From assembly GCA_023807065.1 (NCBI GenBank), contig JAJJLU010004119.1:1-18332 (forward strand): DNA of 18,332 nucleotides, read 5' to 3'. How positions within the stretch are numbered: position 1 is the first letter of the stretch; each line of letters starts with the position of its first letter. Made by a program: the position numbers and the translations under genes. Positions 1 to 8,592 of the stretch are shown piece after piece. The DNA is from Isotricha intestinalis. Taxonomy: Eukaryota; Ciliophora; Litostomatea; Vestibuliferida; Isotrichidae. Under the pieces are notes generated by a model. The model was not told the DNA's origin, searched no databases, and was given only the letters and a program-made list of their open reading frames with translations.

Positions 1-64
1 TTTGACAATAAATATCATTATTAATACATTGTAAAATTGAAAGAATTGATTTTTTTACACTCAT
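1..64 (-). CDS. Possible 5' end of a divergent gene, cut by the window edge
   Basis: Reading leftwards from the ATG at 64-62, the minus strand is open for 21 codons to the window edge, starting MSVKKSILSILQC. I do not recognise the product and the fragment is too short to classify. Two things favour a real start. The codon mix (Ser, Val, Gln, Cys, Asp) is richer than the flanking A/T sequence. The bases just upstream on that strand read TTCAGAAATA-ATG, resembling the TCAA-type element before other starts here. If real, it diverges from the histone deacetylase gene with about 110 bases between the two ATGs. A chance open frame of this length is quite possible. Confidence 0.35.
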   Translation of the reverse strand, partial: MSVKKSILSILQCINNDIYCQ

Positions 65-165
65 TATTTCTGAATATTAATTATAATTCTTAGGAAAAAA
101 ATAATATTTCCTTTTTCTTTATTTTAAATATTTAAATTTGAAAAAATTATTTAAGAATTATAACT

Positions 166-177
166 TCAATAAAAATG
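166..177 (+). promoter_or_regulatory. TCAA-type initiator-like element at the HDAC start
   Basis: TCAATAAAAATG ends in the start codon at 175. The identical 12 bases end in the start codon of the next gene at 2258, and related TCAA/TCAG elements precede three further starts. Trichomonads use a short TCA-containing initiator close to the ATG. The functional role here is inference. Confidence 0.35.
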
Positions 178-2172
178 TCAGAAATTTCCACATCTAATAC
201 AACAGACAATTTATCAAATCTAAACGAAGAATTTTCAAAATTATCAATTTCTTCTCAAAAATCAAAAAAACCAAAAGTAGGTTTTAACTTTGATGAAAGA
301 ATGCTTCTTCATAAAGACACTACAAATAAACATCAAGAATGTCCAGAACGTATAATGTCAATTTATTTAAATTTATATCTAAAAAATCTCGTTTCATCAA
401 TGACAAAAATTCCATCAATTGAATCAACAGAATCTCAAATTTTAAAAGTCCATAGTGAAGCTTACTTAAATTCAATTAAAAATCTTCAATTTGACTTAAA
501 TGGAAATATTCGTGATAAGAATACTTCATCACATACTTTAAAAGAAAAAGACTCATATGATAATTATGCCACCTTTGAAAGTGCAAAAGTTGCAAGTGGT
601 TCATTGATTAATTCAGTAAATTATATTTTAGAAAATAAAGTAGATTATATTTTTTCTATCATAAGACCTCCAGGTCATCACGCTGATAATTCAAATTGTA
701 AAGGTTTTTGTATTTTTAACTCAGTGGCAATTGCAGTTGAATATTTAAAGAGTAAAACAGAAGGAAAAAAAATAGCTATTGTTGATTGGGATGTACATCA
801 TGGAGATGGTACTCAAAAAATTTTTTATGGAAATAACAATCCTTTATTTATTTCGATTCATAGACATGATAAAGGAAAATTCTATCCTCAAATAACTGGA
901 TTTACAAAGGAAAAAGGGGAAAATGAAGGTTTAGGGTATAATATTAATATTCCATTAGATACTAAATGTAATATTGTTAATGGAAATTCTTGTATTGGAG
1001 ATGCAGAATATATTGAAATTTTCGATAAAGTAATTTTGAAAATTTTAATGGAATTTAATCCTGATTTTATTTTTGTGAGTTGTGGTTTTGATGCAGGGGA
1101 AAATGACTTTAGTGGACAATTAAATTGTAGTCCAATAGCCTTTATGTTTATGACAAAGAAATTAATGGATTTAGGAAAAAAAATTATTTTCGCTCTTGAA
1201 GGTGGTTATACAATTGATACTATTACCAGATGTAGTGAATGTGTTGTTAGGACTTTATTATTTGAAAATAAAAGCTTTAGAAATGTAATGATTGGGAATT
1301 ATGAAAATCTGAAAATGCAAATTTTTGATTTTTTAGATAATGAAAAAATTATTAAAGATTATGAAAAAATTTTTAAACCTGTTTCATATGTAATGGAACA
1401 AGTTAAAGAAGGATTGAAAGATTATCAACAATTTTGGAAGTGTTTGGAAAGTGTTGAATTGAGGATTAAAAAAGAAAAAAATAATTTAAGAAAAGATGAT
1501 TTTGATCCAGAAAATGAAATTATAAAGAAAGTTTTATTAGATAATAAATTTATTGTTGAAGATAAAGAACAGTTTATTAAAGAAAATGAAGATTTTATTA
1601 TATTTAAAATAGGAAAAGAATTAATTAATGAAAAAACAGATGAAAATAAATTTATTAGAAAAAAAATTTTGAGTTATAGGACTGTTCAATATCAATTAAA
1701 TTTTAATATTGAAAGTATTAGATTCGCAAAATTAAGAGCAAATGCAACAAAAATTTCAAAATTATTAAATTGGAATAGAGATGAAATGAAATATGATATG
1801 AATAATAATGTGATTAGTGAAATTTTAACTTTATTTTTTCAACATTTAAATGTTAAAAATAAGGATATTTTGAAATTTTTAGATGAAACTGTTAATAAAA
1901 TTAAAGAAAGTTTTGAAAATGAAATTGATTTATATAATTGTGATTTGATTTTAGTCCCTAAAATAATTAATTTAGATATTGGAAAAAAAGAAGAGGAAAA
2001 GAAAAAATATAAAATTATTAGAAAAAAAGAAAAAGCTATTTTTTCTGCTTTTATTAATGGAATTAAAAGGAAAAATATATATTTTTATAAAGATAAAAAT
2101 GACAATAAAAAAAATTTTATTACAGGTTTAAATTCATTAAGAAATTTTATTAAAGAAAATGTAATGAATTAA
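175..2172 (+). CDS. Class II (Hda1/HDAC6-type) histone deacetylase
   Basis: The 665-residue protein should be a Zn-dependent lysine deacetylase acting on histones or other acetylated proteins. The catalytic domain covers about residues 33-365. PPGHHA (165-170) gives the paired histidines H168/H169. DWDVHHGDGTQ (204-214) supplies zinc ligands D206 and H208, and SCGFDAGENDFSG (302-314) supplies D306. LEGGYT (341-346) carries Y345, the transition-state tyrosine that vertebrate class IIa enzymes replace with His. The site therefore looks fully active. GFCIFNSVAIA and the DWDVHH/SCGFDA/LEGGY set are class II rather than class I. Residues 370-665 form a Lys/Glu/Asn-rich helical extension in which I recognise no domain; it is not a visible Arb2-like domain or a zinc-finger ubiquitin-binding domain. 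No signal peptide or membrane segment is visible, so it is cytosolic or nuclear. The start is the first ATG, directly after TCAATAAAA. Confidence 0.95.
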   Translation: MSEISTSNTTDNLSNLNEEFSKLSISSQKSKKPKVGFNFDERMLLHKDTTNKHQECPERIMSIYLNLYLKNLVSSMTKIPSIESTESQILKVHSEAYLNSIKNLQFDLNGNIRDKNTSSHTLKEKDSYDNYATFESAKVASGSLINSVNYILENKVDYIFSIIRPPGHHADNSNCKGFCIFNSVAIAVEYLKSKTEGKKIAIVDWDVHHGDGTQKIFYGNNNPLFISIHRHDKGKFYPQITGFTKEKGENEGLGYNINIPLDTKCNIVNGNSCIGDAEYIEIFDKVILKILMEFNPDFIFVSCGFDAGENDFSGQLNCSPIAFMFMTKKLMDLGKKIIFALEGGYTIDTITRCSECVVRTLLFENKSFRNVMIGNYENLKMQIFDFLDNEKIIKDYEKIFKPVSYVMEQVKEGLKDYQQFWKCLESVELRIKKEKNNLRKDDFDPENEIIKKVLLDNKFIVEDKEQFIKENEDFIIFKIGKELINEKTDENKFIRKKILSYRTVQYQLNFNIESIRFAKLRANATKISKLLNWNRDEMKYDMNNNVISEILTLFFQHLNVKNKDILKFLDETVNKIKESFENEIDLYNCDLILVPKIINLDIGKKEEEKKKYKIIRKKEKAIFSAFINGIKRKNIYFYKDKNDNKKNFITGLNSLRNFIKENVMN

Positions 2173-2248
2173 TATTTAAACAATTTTTTAGTGTAATTTA
2201 ATTTTATAATATGATATTATTTTTATTAAATTTACTTAAAAAAAAATA

Positions 2249-2260
2249 TCAATAAAAATG
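2249..2260 (+). promoter_or_regulatory. TCAA-type initiator-like element at the start of the A1-like gene
   Basis: TCAATAAAAATG is identical over 12 bases to the element at 166-177 and also ends in the start codon. The whole spacer to the upstream gene is only 85 bases, so any core promoter must lie within it or in the HDAC 3' end. Confidence 0.35.
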
Positions 2261-3538
2261 ATATTGTTATTGACGATTCAAATCTTTTTAATTAAAAGTC
2301 AAATAATAATTCAATTTGAAAGAGAATGGGTTTCATATCCTTTAACAAAAGAAAACTTATTTCAAAATTTATATAGAAATCAATTGGTGATAAAATTAAA
2401 AATAGGAAGTGAAAAACAAGAAATTCCTTTAAACATTCGTTTTAGAGAATATGAGTCTTTTATTTTTGGTTTAGAAGTTAATCAAACAAATTTAACAAAA
2501 TTTAATAATGAAAAATCTAGTTCTTTTCATTATATAACTAAAACACCTATTAAATATTCTTTCCTACCATTTGAATATGCATATACTTTTTCAGATACAT
2601 TTTATTTTAATCAATCAATTTTTGAAAATTTCCCTTTTATTTTAGTTTCAAAATTAAATAAATTTTATTCTAGTAATTATTATATTTTTGGAGGAGGTAT
2701 TTTTGGTTTAAAAAGAAGAATATATCTATCACAAGGTTTAGAAGATTTCAATATAATAAAATCATTAAAAAAAAAGAATTATATTAAATCTTATGCTTTC
2801 ACTTTTCAATTTAATGAAGAAAATAATGGAAAATTAATTATTGGAGGTTATCCTCATCAATACGATAAAAATTACAAAGAAAAAAATTTTGTTAAAACAA
2901 AAGCTCAAATATTATCAGATGATTTGACTTGGGCATTCATTTTTGATGTTACTTATTCTGGAAATGAAATCATTGAAGAAAATTGTCAGAGTGATTTAAT
3001 AATTGAATATGGTTTTATCGTTGGTAATAAAAAATATTATAATTATATTTTAGATTTGTTTTTTAATGAAAAAATTAAAGAAGGAAAATGTTATAAGGAG
3101 TTAAATAAAATAGATCAAAGAGAATATTATTTTTATTCTTGTGATGATAATGTTAATGTTTCTATCATTCCTGAATTAAAATTTTCTTTAAAAGAAATAG
3201 AAATGAATTTTACTTTTAATGAAAATGATTTATGGTATAATTTTGAAGGAAGAAAATATTTTTTAGTTCTTTTTCAAAATTATGGTGAAGTTTGGTATTT
3301 AGGAAAACCATTTTTTAAAAAATATCAAATTGTTTTTGATCAAGACAGTTCTGTTTTTGGTTTTTATAACGAAAATATAATAAAATCTAGTTATTATAAT
3401 TATAATTGGATTATTATCATTTTTTTAATTATTATTATTTTGGGATTAATTGGTTATATTTTTAATTATTTTTTAAAAACACCCAGAAGAAAAAGAGTCA
3501 ATGAATTATTGGAAGAAATAGATTATATCAGCAGTTAA
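2258..3538 (+). CDS. Membrane-anchored pepsin-fold (A1) protein lacking both catalytic aspartates
   Basis: 426 residues. An N-terminal hydrophobic signal (about 1-15) precedes an A1 aspartyl-peptidase fold, followed by one C-terminal membrane helix (about 384-404) and a short basic-then-acidic tail (PRRKR onward). Family landmarks are clear: LVIKLKIGSEKQEIPLNI at the first strand pair, GGGIFGL (145-151) at the GI(L)GLG position, NGKLIIGGY (190-198), and YLGKPFFKKYQIVFDQD (347-363) matching the conserved C-terminal strand. Yet where DTGSS belongs the sequence reads IRFREYESF (60-68), and where D(S/T)G(T/S) belongs it reads LIIEYGFI (247-254), so the second Asp is Glu and the first is lost. No DTG or DSG occurs elsewhere. 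The reading frame is clean over 1.28 kb, which argues for selection as a non-enzymatic relative, perhaps a binding or decoy protein in the secretory pathway or on the surface. It lies 85 bases after the HDAC stop on the same strand. The fold call is firm; the loss of activity is inferred from the motif positions. Confidence 0.85.
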   Translation: MILLLTIQIFLIKSQIIIQFEREWVSYPLTKENLFQNLYRNQLVIKLKIGSEKQEIPLNIRFREYESFIFGLEVNQTNLTKFNNEKSSSFHYITKTPIKYSFLPFEYAYTFSDTFYFNQSIFENFPFILVSKLNKFYSSNYYIFGGGIFGLKRRIYLSQGLEDFNIIKSLKKKNYIKSYAFTFQFNEENNGKLIIGGYPHQYDKNYKEKNFVKTKAQILSDDLTWAFIFDVTYSGNEIIEENCQSDLIIEYGFIVGNKKYYNYILDLFFNEKIKEGKCYKELNKIDQREYYFYSCDDNVNVSIIPELKFSLKEIEMNFTFNENDLWYNFEGRKYFLVLFQNYGEVWYLGKPFFKKYQIVFDQDSSVFGFYNENIIKSSYYNYNWIIIIFLIIIILGLIGYIFNYFLKTPRRKRVNELLEEIDYISS

Positions 3539-3766
3539 ACAATTTTTAAATTTTAATTTATAAGCAATTTTAATTCTTTTTTTATAAAAAAAGCTCCATT
3601 ATTTTTGAAGTAATCCTTAATTTGAAACTTTATGTTTATTATTTAACAATTATTATTTATTTTTTATGAGAGAACATAAAATTAAATATAAATTTTTAAT
3701 CTGATATAATTTAATTTTTAAATTATTTTTATTTTATATTTTTTACTTTTCTCTTTCAAATAAGAG

Positions 3767-3830
3767 TAATAAAGATAAATTTTAATTTAGATTAATGGCA
3801 TTGATTTCTTTTTTGAATTTATCTTTATTA
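3767..3830. repeat. Inverted repeat, 15-bp perfect arms
   Basis: TAATAAAGATAAATT at 3767-3781 is the exact reverse complement of 3816-3830, with a 34-base spacer. In sequence this AT-rich, one or two such matches are expected by chance in the window, so I attach no function. It sits about 230 bases beyond the stop of the A1-like gene. Confidence 0.4.
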
Positions 3831-4985
3831 TTTACTGTCATTTTTGAAATTTTATTTTTTATTATTAATAATAATAAGAAATGAAGTGTTAAACTTTCAA
3901 AATTTTATAAATATGAGTGAATATTTCTTTTTTCTCCAATATTTAATATGATTAATAAAAGTAATATTTTTCTCATTTTTTCAATGCTAAACTTTATTTT
4001 CATATTTCTTCCTTAAAGGAATAATATTAAATACTTTTTATAAAAAATATATGTTCTTCTTATTATAAATTATAATGAGTTTTGTAGTTTTTTAAATTAA
4101 AATTAAGTCTTTTATAATTAAAATTTAATTTTATATTAATCTTTATCTTTATTTTTTATTATAAAAGCATTAATTAACATTAAAGATATTCTCCTGATAT
4201 TAAGAGATACCTTAAAATATACTTTTTCATTATTAAATATAATATTCAATGTTTAAATTCAATTTTTAATTTATTATTTAGATTTAATCATAATATTTGT
4301 AATTTATTTATATATATTGAAATATAATAAAATTTTTAAATTTCAATATGATTAATTTGTATTTAGAAGAAAAATGAATTCAATTCTTACCAAAGAAAAA
4401 GTTTTTGTAAGGGTTATCCTTGCCTTTCCTTCTTTATCACACTGAATTATTTCTTCCAATTTTCTATTATCACAAATATTAGATAGTAAAAAAAGAAAAA
4501 TATTACTTATATTTTGAATAATGATTTTATAAATATTTCAATATAAACTGAATCATTCATCCTCATATATACCATTGAACAAATTTCATTTTTCTTAGAA
4601 TAAATCTTGTATTTATTCATTATTTTCATAAGGGAATAAAATTCTATGTGTTTTCTTAAATGCACTTTTTTAAAAGCTTTTTTGAAAAATTAGTTATTTT
4701 ATTCATATTTACATACTTAATTTTAGCACATATTTTATCAAACTCGTAAAAATCTTTTAATTATTGTTTCATTTTCTATTTGAATCTAAATTCAATATTT
4801 TCTTTTTCTCAAGAATCTTATATTTAAATTTCTGTTTTTTCATTATTATTTTAAATTATTATTTTTAGATTTAAAAATCTTAGATTTTTAAAATCATCTA
4901 TTTTAAAATTAATTATGATGATAATAATTTTTCAAGTTTCTTCAAATTCAGATTTTTGATTTAAAATAGTATTCAAATTTTAAGA
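3782..4985 (-). pseudogene. Unrecognised decayed coding sequence in the 3.5-5.1 kb gap
   Basis: 3539-5076 has no intact gene. On the minus strand, several stretches have coding-like composition. They include LKDFYEFDKICAKIKYVNMN and FSKKLLKKC (about 4640-4770), RKLEEIIQCDKEGKARI and TLTKTFSLVRIE (about 4380-4470), EKVYFKVSLNIRRISLML (about 4160-4230), and an ATG at 4003 opening MKIKFSIEKMRK then LLLLIILNIGEKR. Between them are frame changes and many TAA/TAG triplets at places where Gln would fit. I cannot identify a family, and these pieces may come from more than one gene. In A/T-only sequence some of this can be chance; the 4380-4470 and 4640-4770 pieces are the most convincing because they retain G/C-containing codons. 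3539-3781 shows nothing but A/T spacer and one arm of an inverted repeat. Confidence 0.35.
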
Positions 4986-5068
4986 AACAAAAATAAATTA
5001 AAATACTATACTCTAATTGAAAGAAATAATCTAATTTTTATAAATAACTTAATTAATAATTTTTAAAA

Positions 5069-5079
5069 TCAAAAAAATG
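5069..5079 (+). promoter_or_regulatory. TCAA element at the start of the 217-residue membrane protein
   Basis: ATCAAAAAAATG runs into the start codon at 5077, a variant of the TCAATAAAAATG seen at 166 and 2249. The function is inferred from position only. Confidence 0.3.
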
Positions 5080-5730
5080 AATGAAAATTATGATTATTTA
5101 ACAGAAAGAAATCCCCTAAATCAAAGATATTTTTATCCTAAAAATGATTCTGATTTTACTCATCAATTTCAAAAAAATAATGTAATACATAATTCTTTCT
5201 CTCAAAATAATTATAATAGGGATTATTCATATAATTCAAATCAAAATAATAAAAGTAGATATGAAGAAAATAATAATCTAACTTATCAAAGATATTTTAA
5301 TCAAAACAATAAACCACACACTTTTGAAAAAGAAATGAATGATTTCAAAAAATATGGAAGATTTTTAGAAAATACAGAATATATAAAAAAATTTCTTTTA
5401 ATTTTAATTACGATTTTTCATATTTCAAAAGTCAAATATTTTGATAATTTTAAAATATATATTCTTTTGTTGCTGGTTGTGGAAATTAAAATTTATTTTC
5501 ATTTTATTTTATTTTCTTCAAAAAGAGAAAATATTATATCAAAAAACAAGATAAATTTTCATAAATTTGAAAAAGAAAAAAAAATAAAAAGAGAAGTAGA
5601 TTTTTACATCAATAAATATGGAAATAAAGATATAGGATTTAATATATTTGAAATAGGATATGGTCTAATTTCAGATTTATCTTTAATAATTTTTTTAAAT
5701 ATAATAGGTCTTATATCAAATAACAATTAA
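5077..5730 (+). CDS. Unknown small membrane protein with an Asn/Tyr-rich N-terminus
   Basis: I do not recognise this 217-residue protein. Residues 1-100 are low-complexity and rich in Asn, Tyr, Gln, Phe and Ser (for example FSQNNYNRDYSYNSNQNN), probably disordered and cytosolic. Hydrophobic segments follow at about 105-117, 126-147 and 190-212, the middle one interrupted by charged residues. A basic Lys/Glu stretch (about 148-173) separates the second and third. The C-terminus is short (LISNNN). No enzyme motif is visible. It might be a short tail-inserted or reticulon-like hairpin membrane protein, but that is speculation. The start is supported by the TCAA element directly upstream, and the frame is clean, unlike the decayed sequence on both sides. 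The stop is followed by an AT inverted repeat. Confidence 0.65.
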   Translation: MNENYDYLTERNPLNQRYFYPKNDSDFTHQFQKNNVIHNSFSQNNYNRDYSYNSNQNNKSRYEENNNLTYQRYFNQNNKPHTFEKEMNDFKKYGRFLENTEYIKKFLLILITIFHISKVKYFDNFKIYILLLLVVEIKIYFHFILFSSKRENIISKNKINFHKFEKEKKIKREVDFYINKYGNKDIGFNIFEIGYGLISDLSLIIFLNIIGLISNNN

Positions 5731-5742
5731 ATATTTTATAAA

Positions 5743-5780
5743 AAATTTTATATAATAATATATAATCATATATAAAATTT
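5743..5780. repeat. AT-rich hairpin just after a gene end
   Basis: AAATTTTATATA (5743-5754) and its exact reverse complement (5769-5780) are separated by 14 bases and begin 13 bases after the stop of the 217-residue protein. It could form a hairpin in the 3' UTR. Low complexity makes chance likely, and no eukaryotic terminator role can be claimed. The remainder up to 5910 holds nothing recognisable. Confidence 0.35.
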
Positions 5781-5910
5781 ATCTATAAAAAAAGTTAATA
5801 GATTATCTATAACAAAATAAAAAAATATATTTTATTATTATTCAAAAGTAGGAAAAATAATTATTATTAATAGTATTAATTCATTAGAAATTTAAGAAAT
5901 ATTATCTTTC

Positions 5911-6940
5911 TTATTTCATTCTTTTTTGTTTAATCAATTCATTATTGTAATCTAAATATTCATCTAAGTTTATCATAGCTTTTGTTTCATAATTTCTATA
6001 TTAATATTTTTTTTTTGTCTTCGTGAATATTAGTTCTAATTTTTTTCTATCAAATTATTAGATATATCTTTTTTTTATAAAATATTAGTAATAATTCAAT
6101 TTCTATGTTATTTTCCTTCTTTCCAAAAATCTTTAGATTGTTAATTCTTAAATAAAAAATACCAAAACCATTTTTAACATCATCTATTGAATTTCCAATA
6201 TACATTTTATAATCGTAAAAAAATTCCAATACTTTGCTTTTGATGTTTATTCCAATTCCCATAATATATATTATTCCATCTTTCTATTGATAATTTCCAT
6301 TTCAAGTTAAATAATCTTCATTGAACATCATTAAATTTTCTTTATATTAATTTCCATTTTTCCAAATAAATTTTCTTTTTCCTCTTGTTTTCCATTGTTA
6401 TAAAATTTCATTTTTATTTAACCATCAATATATAATTTCTTATCCAAAACATTTTGTTTATTATTGTATATCTTATTAAATAACCAAAATTAAAAAAGGA
6501 TATGGAGTTTTATATTATTTTTCAGTTCAAATTTGAAAAAATTTAAAGGAAGATTAATTTCGTTGATTTTTATTATTTAAATTAGCTTTATAAATTGAAT
6601 TATTTATGAAAGATATATTGCCACCATCATTTTATATGGATTTGATTCATATTTTTTTAATGTTAATTCAATTTTGTTACTAAGGAATTAATTTTTAATT
6701 GTTTCATTATTATCATATTTTTGAGTAGAATATGAAAAGGGAATTTCTTAATATAAATTTTTCTTTTCTACTAATGTTTTTTTTATAGAATCAAAAGGAT
6801 TATGAACATCTGGATTAATATTATATTATGTATTATTGTTTGTTTGTCCATCATTGCGTTATAGTGAAGAAGGTATAATACTCTTCTTTCAAAATTTTTG
6901 GTTTAAAACAAAAGCAATTTGATCGACTGATTATTCCCAT
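5911..6940 (-). pseudogene. Decayed MORN-repeat protein gene
   Basis: The minus strand opens at an ATG (6940-6938) with MGIISRSNCFCFKPKILKEE, a Gly-2/Cys-rich start of the kind used for N-myristoylation plus palmitoylation. It meets TGA after about 30 codons. Across frame changes, coding-like pieces continue: NPFDSIKKTLVEKKNLY, then FSYSTQKYDNN, then LTLKKYESNPYK. A run of MORN-like segments follows, including YNNGKQEEKENLFGK, KDGIIY and MYIGNSIDDVKNGFGIFY (about 6140-6200). MORN repeats have the pattern YxGxxxxxxxxGxGxxx. The tail INLDEYLDYNNELIKQKRMK ends in TAA at 5913-5911. At least three in-frame stops and several shifts break it, so no full product is possible. MORN proteins commonly tether membranes, lipids or cytoskeleton. 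A 70-codon open stretch at 6050-6262 is only one exposed piece. The MORN assignment is by motif pattern; the extent and start are approximate. Confidence 0.65.
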
Positions 6941-7040
6941 TTATTTATTTATTTTTATCTGTTTTTTTTTAATTTTTTTTCATAACAAATATTATACTAA
7001 TGATTAAATATTTAATTCTATATAATAAAACATTCATTTT

Positions 7041-8525
7041 TTATTTTGAAGAAAACAAAGCATAATTGGAAGTAGAATTGTTTGATGAATTTAATTCAAT
7101 ATTAATATTTGGATTCATTATTAATTTTTCTTTTTCAAATTTAATCCACAGAAAATTGTTTCCTCTTCTTAAAAAACAAATACCTAAAAAAAACATGATT
7201 AAAATTGCAACTAAAATTCCACAAACAAATAAATAAATAAAAATACTATTTGGAAAATTGTCACAAATATTTTTATCAATAATATTTTCATTATCATAAT
7301 TATTATCAATAACATTCTCTTCTTCTCCATTATTATTATAAAAATTACAATTAGAAACAACAAATCCAATTTTATTATCTTCTCTATCAAAAATTATATC
7401 ATAACCTTTCATCCAAGTACTTCCCAAAATAAAATTTTCATAATCTGTTGAGAAACCTAAACAAAAAGAATTATTTTCTATTAAAGAAAAATTATAATAA
7501 TAATTTTGGGGAGTCCAAATATAATTTATCTCATTGTTTATAGAAAAAGTAATATTTGGAAAAATATTATTAATAGCATATAACATTTCTTCATTATTTC
7601 TGAAATAAAAACAACCTCCAAATTCTCTTTTTCTTTCAAATTTCCCACATTTTTTATTACAAATTTGTCTAATAATTTTAATTAAATAATTTGTTATTTC
7701 ACTGGGAAAATAAGTATAAGTTGTTCCAGAATCAATAATTGCTTTTTTTAAAACATTAATTGATTTATTATTAATCGTAATTGAAGTAACGTTTATTATA
7801 TAATATCTATAATCAATCATTTCAGTATATAATATTTGATTAGATAAATGATGTTTATTATTTATTTCTTCAATTGTAAAATAACCTCCTAATTGACTTA
7901 AACAAATTGAAAAAATATTTTTTTTAATTATTCCATGATTTTTTAATATTGTTATAAAATTTTTATTGGAATTTGAAAGTCCCATTATTCCATCAGCCAG
8001 TTGTTTTTTAAAAAAATGTGTTTCTTTAATAGTACATCCAATAGGTATATAGTTTATTTTTTGATTAAGATAATTATCTCCAAATCTAACTATTTCATTC
8101 ACATAAATTCCTTCTAAATGAGAACTATCTAAATAAGTTACAATAAAACTACAATTATTGTTATCATCATAACAATTATTATTAACCATAGTACATTTAT
8201 CATCATGACATTTTAATATATTTTCATCTAAAATTTGGAAATAATTGTTTTTATGATTTCCACATTCTAAACATAAATTACAAGGAGATGATGTTATTGA
8301 ACTTCCAGTGTCTAATAAATAAGATTGTTTCTTTCCTAATTTTCCTAAATATAAATTTGTATAATAATAATTTAATATATGAGAATTTCCATATATTTGA
8401 GAATTTGAATTTAAATTGCGAAATATTTTTTCATTTTTTATTGTTTTTATTTCAAATGTTAGTCCTTTTAGTTTTTGAATTATTTGGACTATTATTATTA
8501 TTTTCACTAAGAAATATTTTATCAT
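7041..8525 (-). CDS. Membrane-anchored aspartyl protease, plasmepsin V/nepenthesin-like (A1)
   Basis: 494 residues. It has an N-terminal hydrophobic signal (about 3-17), an A1 peptidase domain (about 53-395) and a single C-terminal membrane helix (about 427-452) with a polar cytosolic tail. Both catalytic motifs are intact: DTGSS (72-76) with D72, and DSGTT (265-269) with D265. Y131 in VTYLDSSHLEGIY is the likely flap tyrosine, and DGIMGLS (178-184) and ILGSTWMKGYDIIFD (366-380) match family landmarks. Just after the first Asp lies a Cys-rich insert (C82, C85, C88, C106, C111, C118, C125), as in nepenthesin/plasmepsin V-type enzymes, where it is disulphide-bonded. An acidic Asn-rich linker (399-420) precedes the membrane span. 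It should cleave secretory or surface proteins from the lumenal side; the substrate is unknown. The ATG directly follows TTCAA. The M16-like gene ends only 67 bases upstream on the same strand. Confidence 0.93.
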   Translation of the reverse strand: MIKYFLVKIIIIVQIIQKLKGLTFEIKTIKNEKIFRNLNSNSQIYGNSHILNYYYTNLYLGKLGKKQSYLLDTGSSITSSPCNLCLECGNHKNNYFQILDENILKCHDDKCTMVNNNCYDDNNNCSFIVTYLDSSHLEGIYVNEIVRFGDNYLNQKINYIPIGCTIKETHFFKKQLADGIMGLSNSNKNFITILKNHGIIKKNIFSICLSQLGGYFTIEEINNKHHLSNQILYTEMIDYRYYIINVTSITINNKSINVLKKAIIDSGTTYTYFPSEITNYLIKIIRQICNKKCGKFERKREFGGCFYFRNNEEMLYAINNIFPNITFSINNEINYIWTPQNYYYNFSLIENNSFCLGFSTDYENFILGSTWMKGYDIIFDREDNKIGFVVSNCNFYNNNGEEENVIDNNYDNENIIDKNICDNFPNSIFIYLFVCGILVAILIMFFLGICFLRRGNNFLWIKFEKEKLIMNPNINIELNSSNNSTSNYALFSSK

Positions 8526-8530
8526 TTGAA
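8526..8530 (-). promoter_or_regulatory. TTCAA abutting the protease ATG
   Basis: On the minus strand TTCAA directly touches the start codon at 8525. If this is the initiator seen elsewhere (TCAA), the transcript would be virtually leaderless. The five-base match alone is weak; it counts only as one of five similar cases. Confidence 0.25.
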
Positions 8531-8592
8531 AAATTTAATTTTTATCTTTTTATTTTTTATTAATTTTTAATTAATTATTAAACAAAATAAAA

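Noticed and set aside
8288..8563. Plus-strand 91-codon frame opposite the start of the active aspartyl protease
   Set aside because: It is antisense to a clearly coding region and rich in Leu/Phe/Asn, as expected from the complement of Lys/Asn-rich codons.
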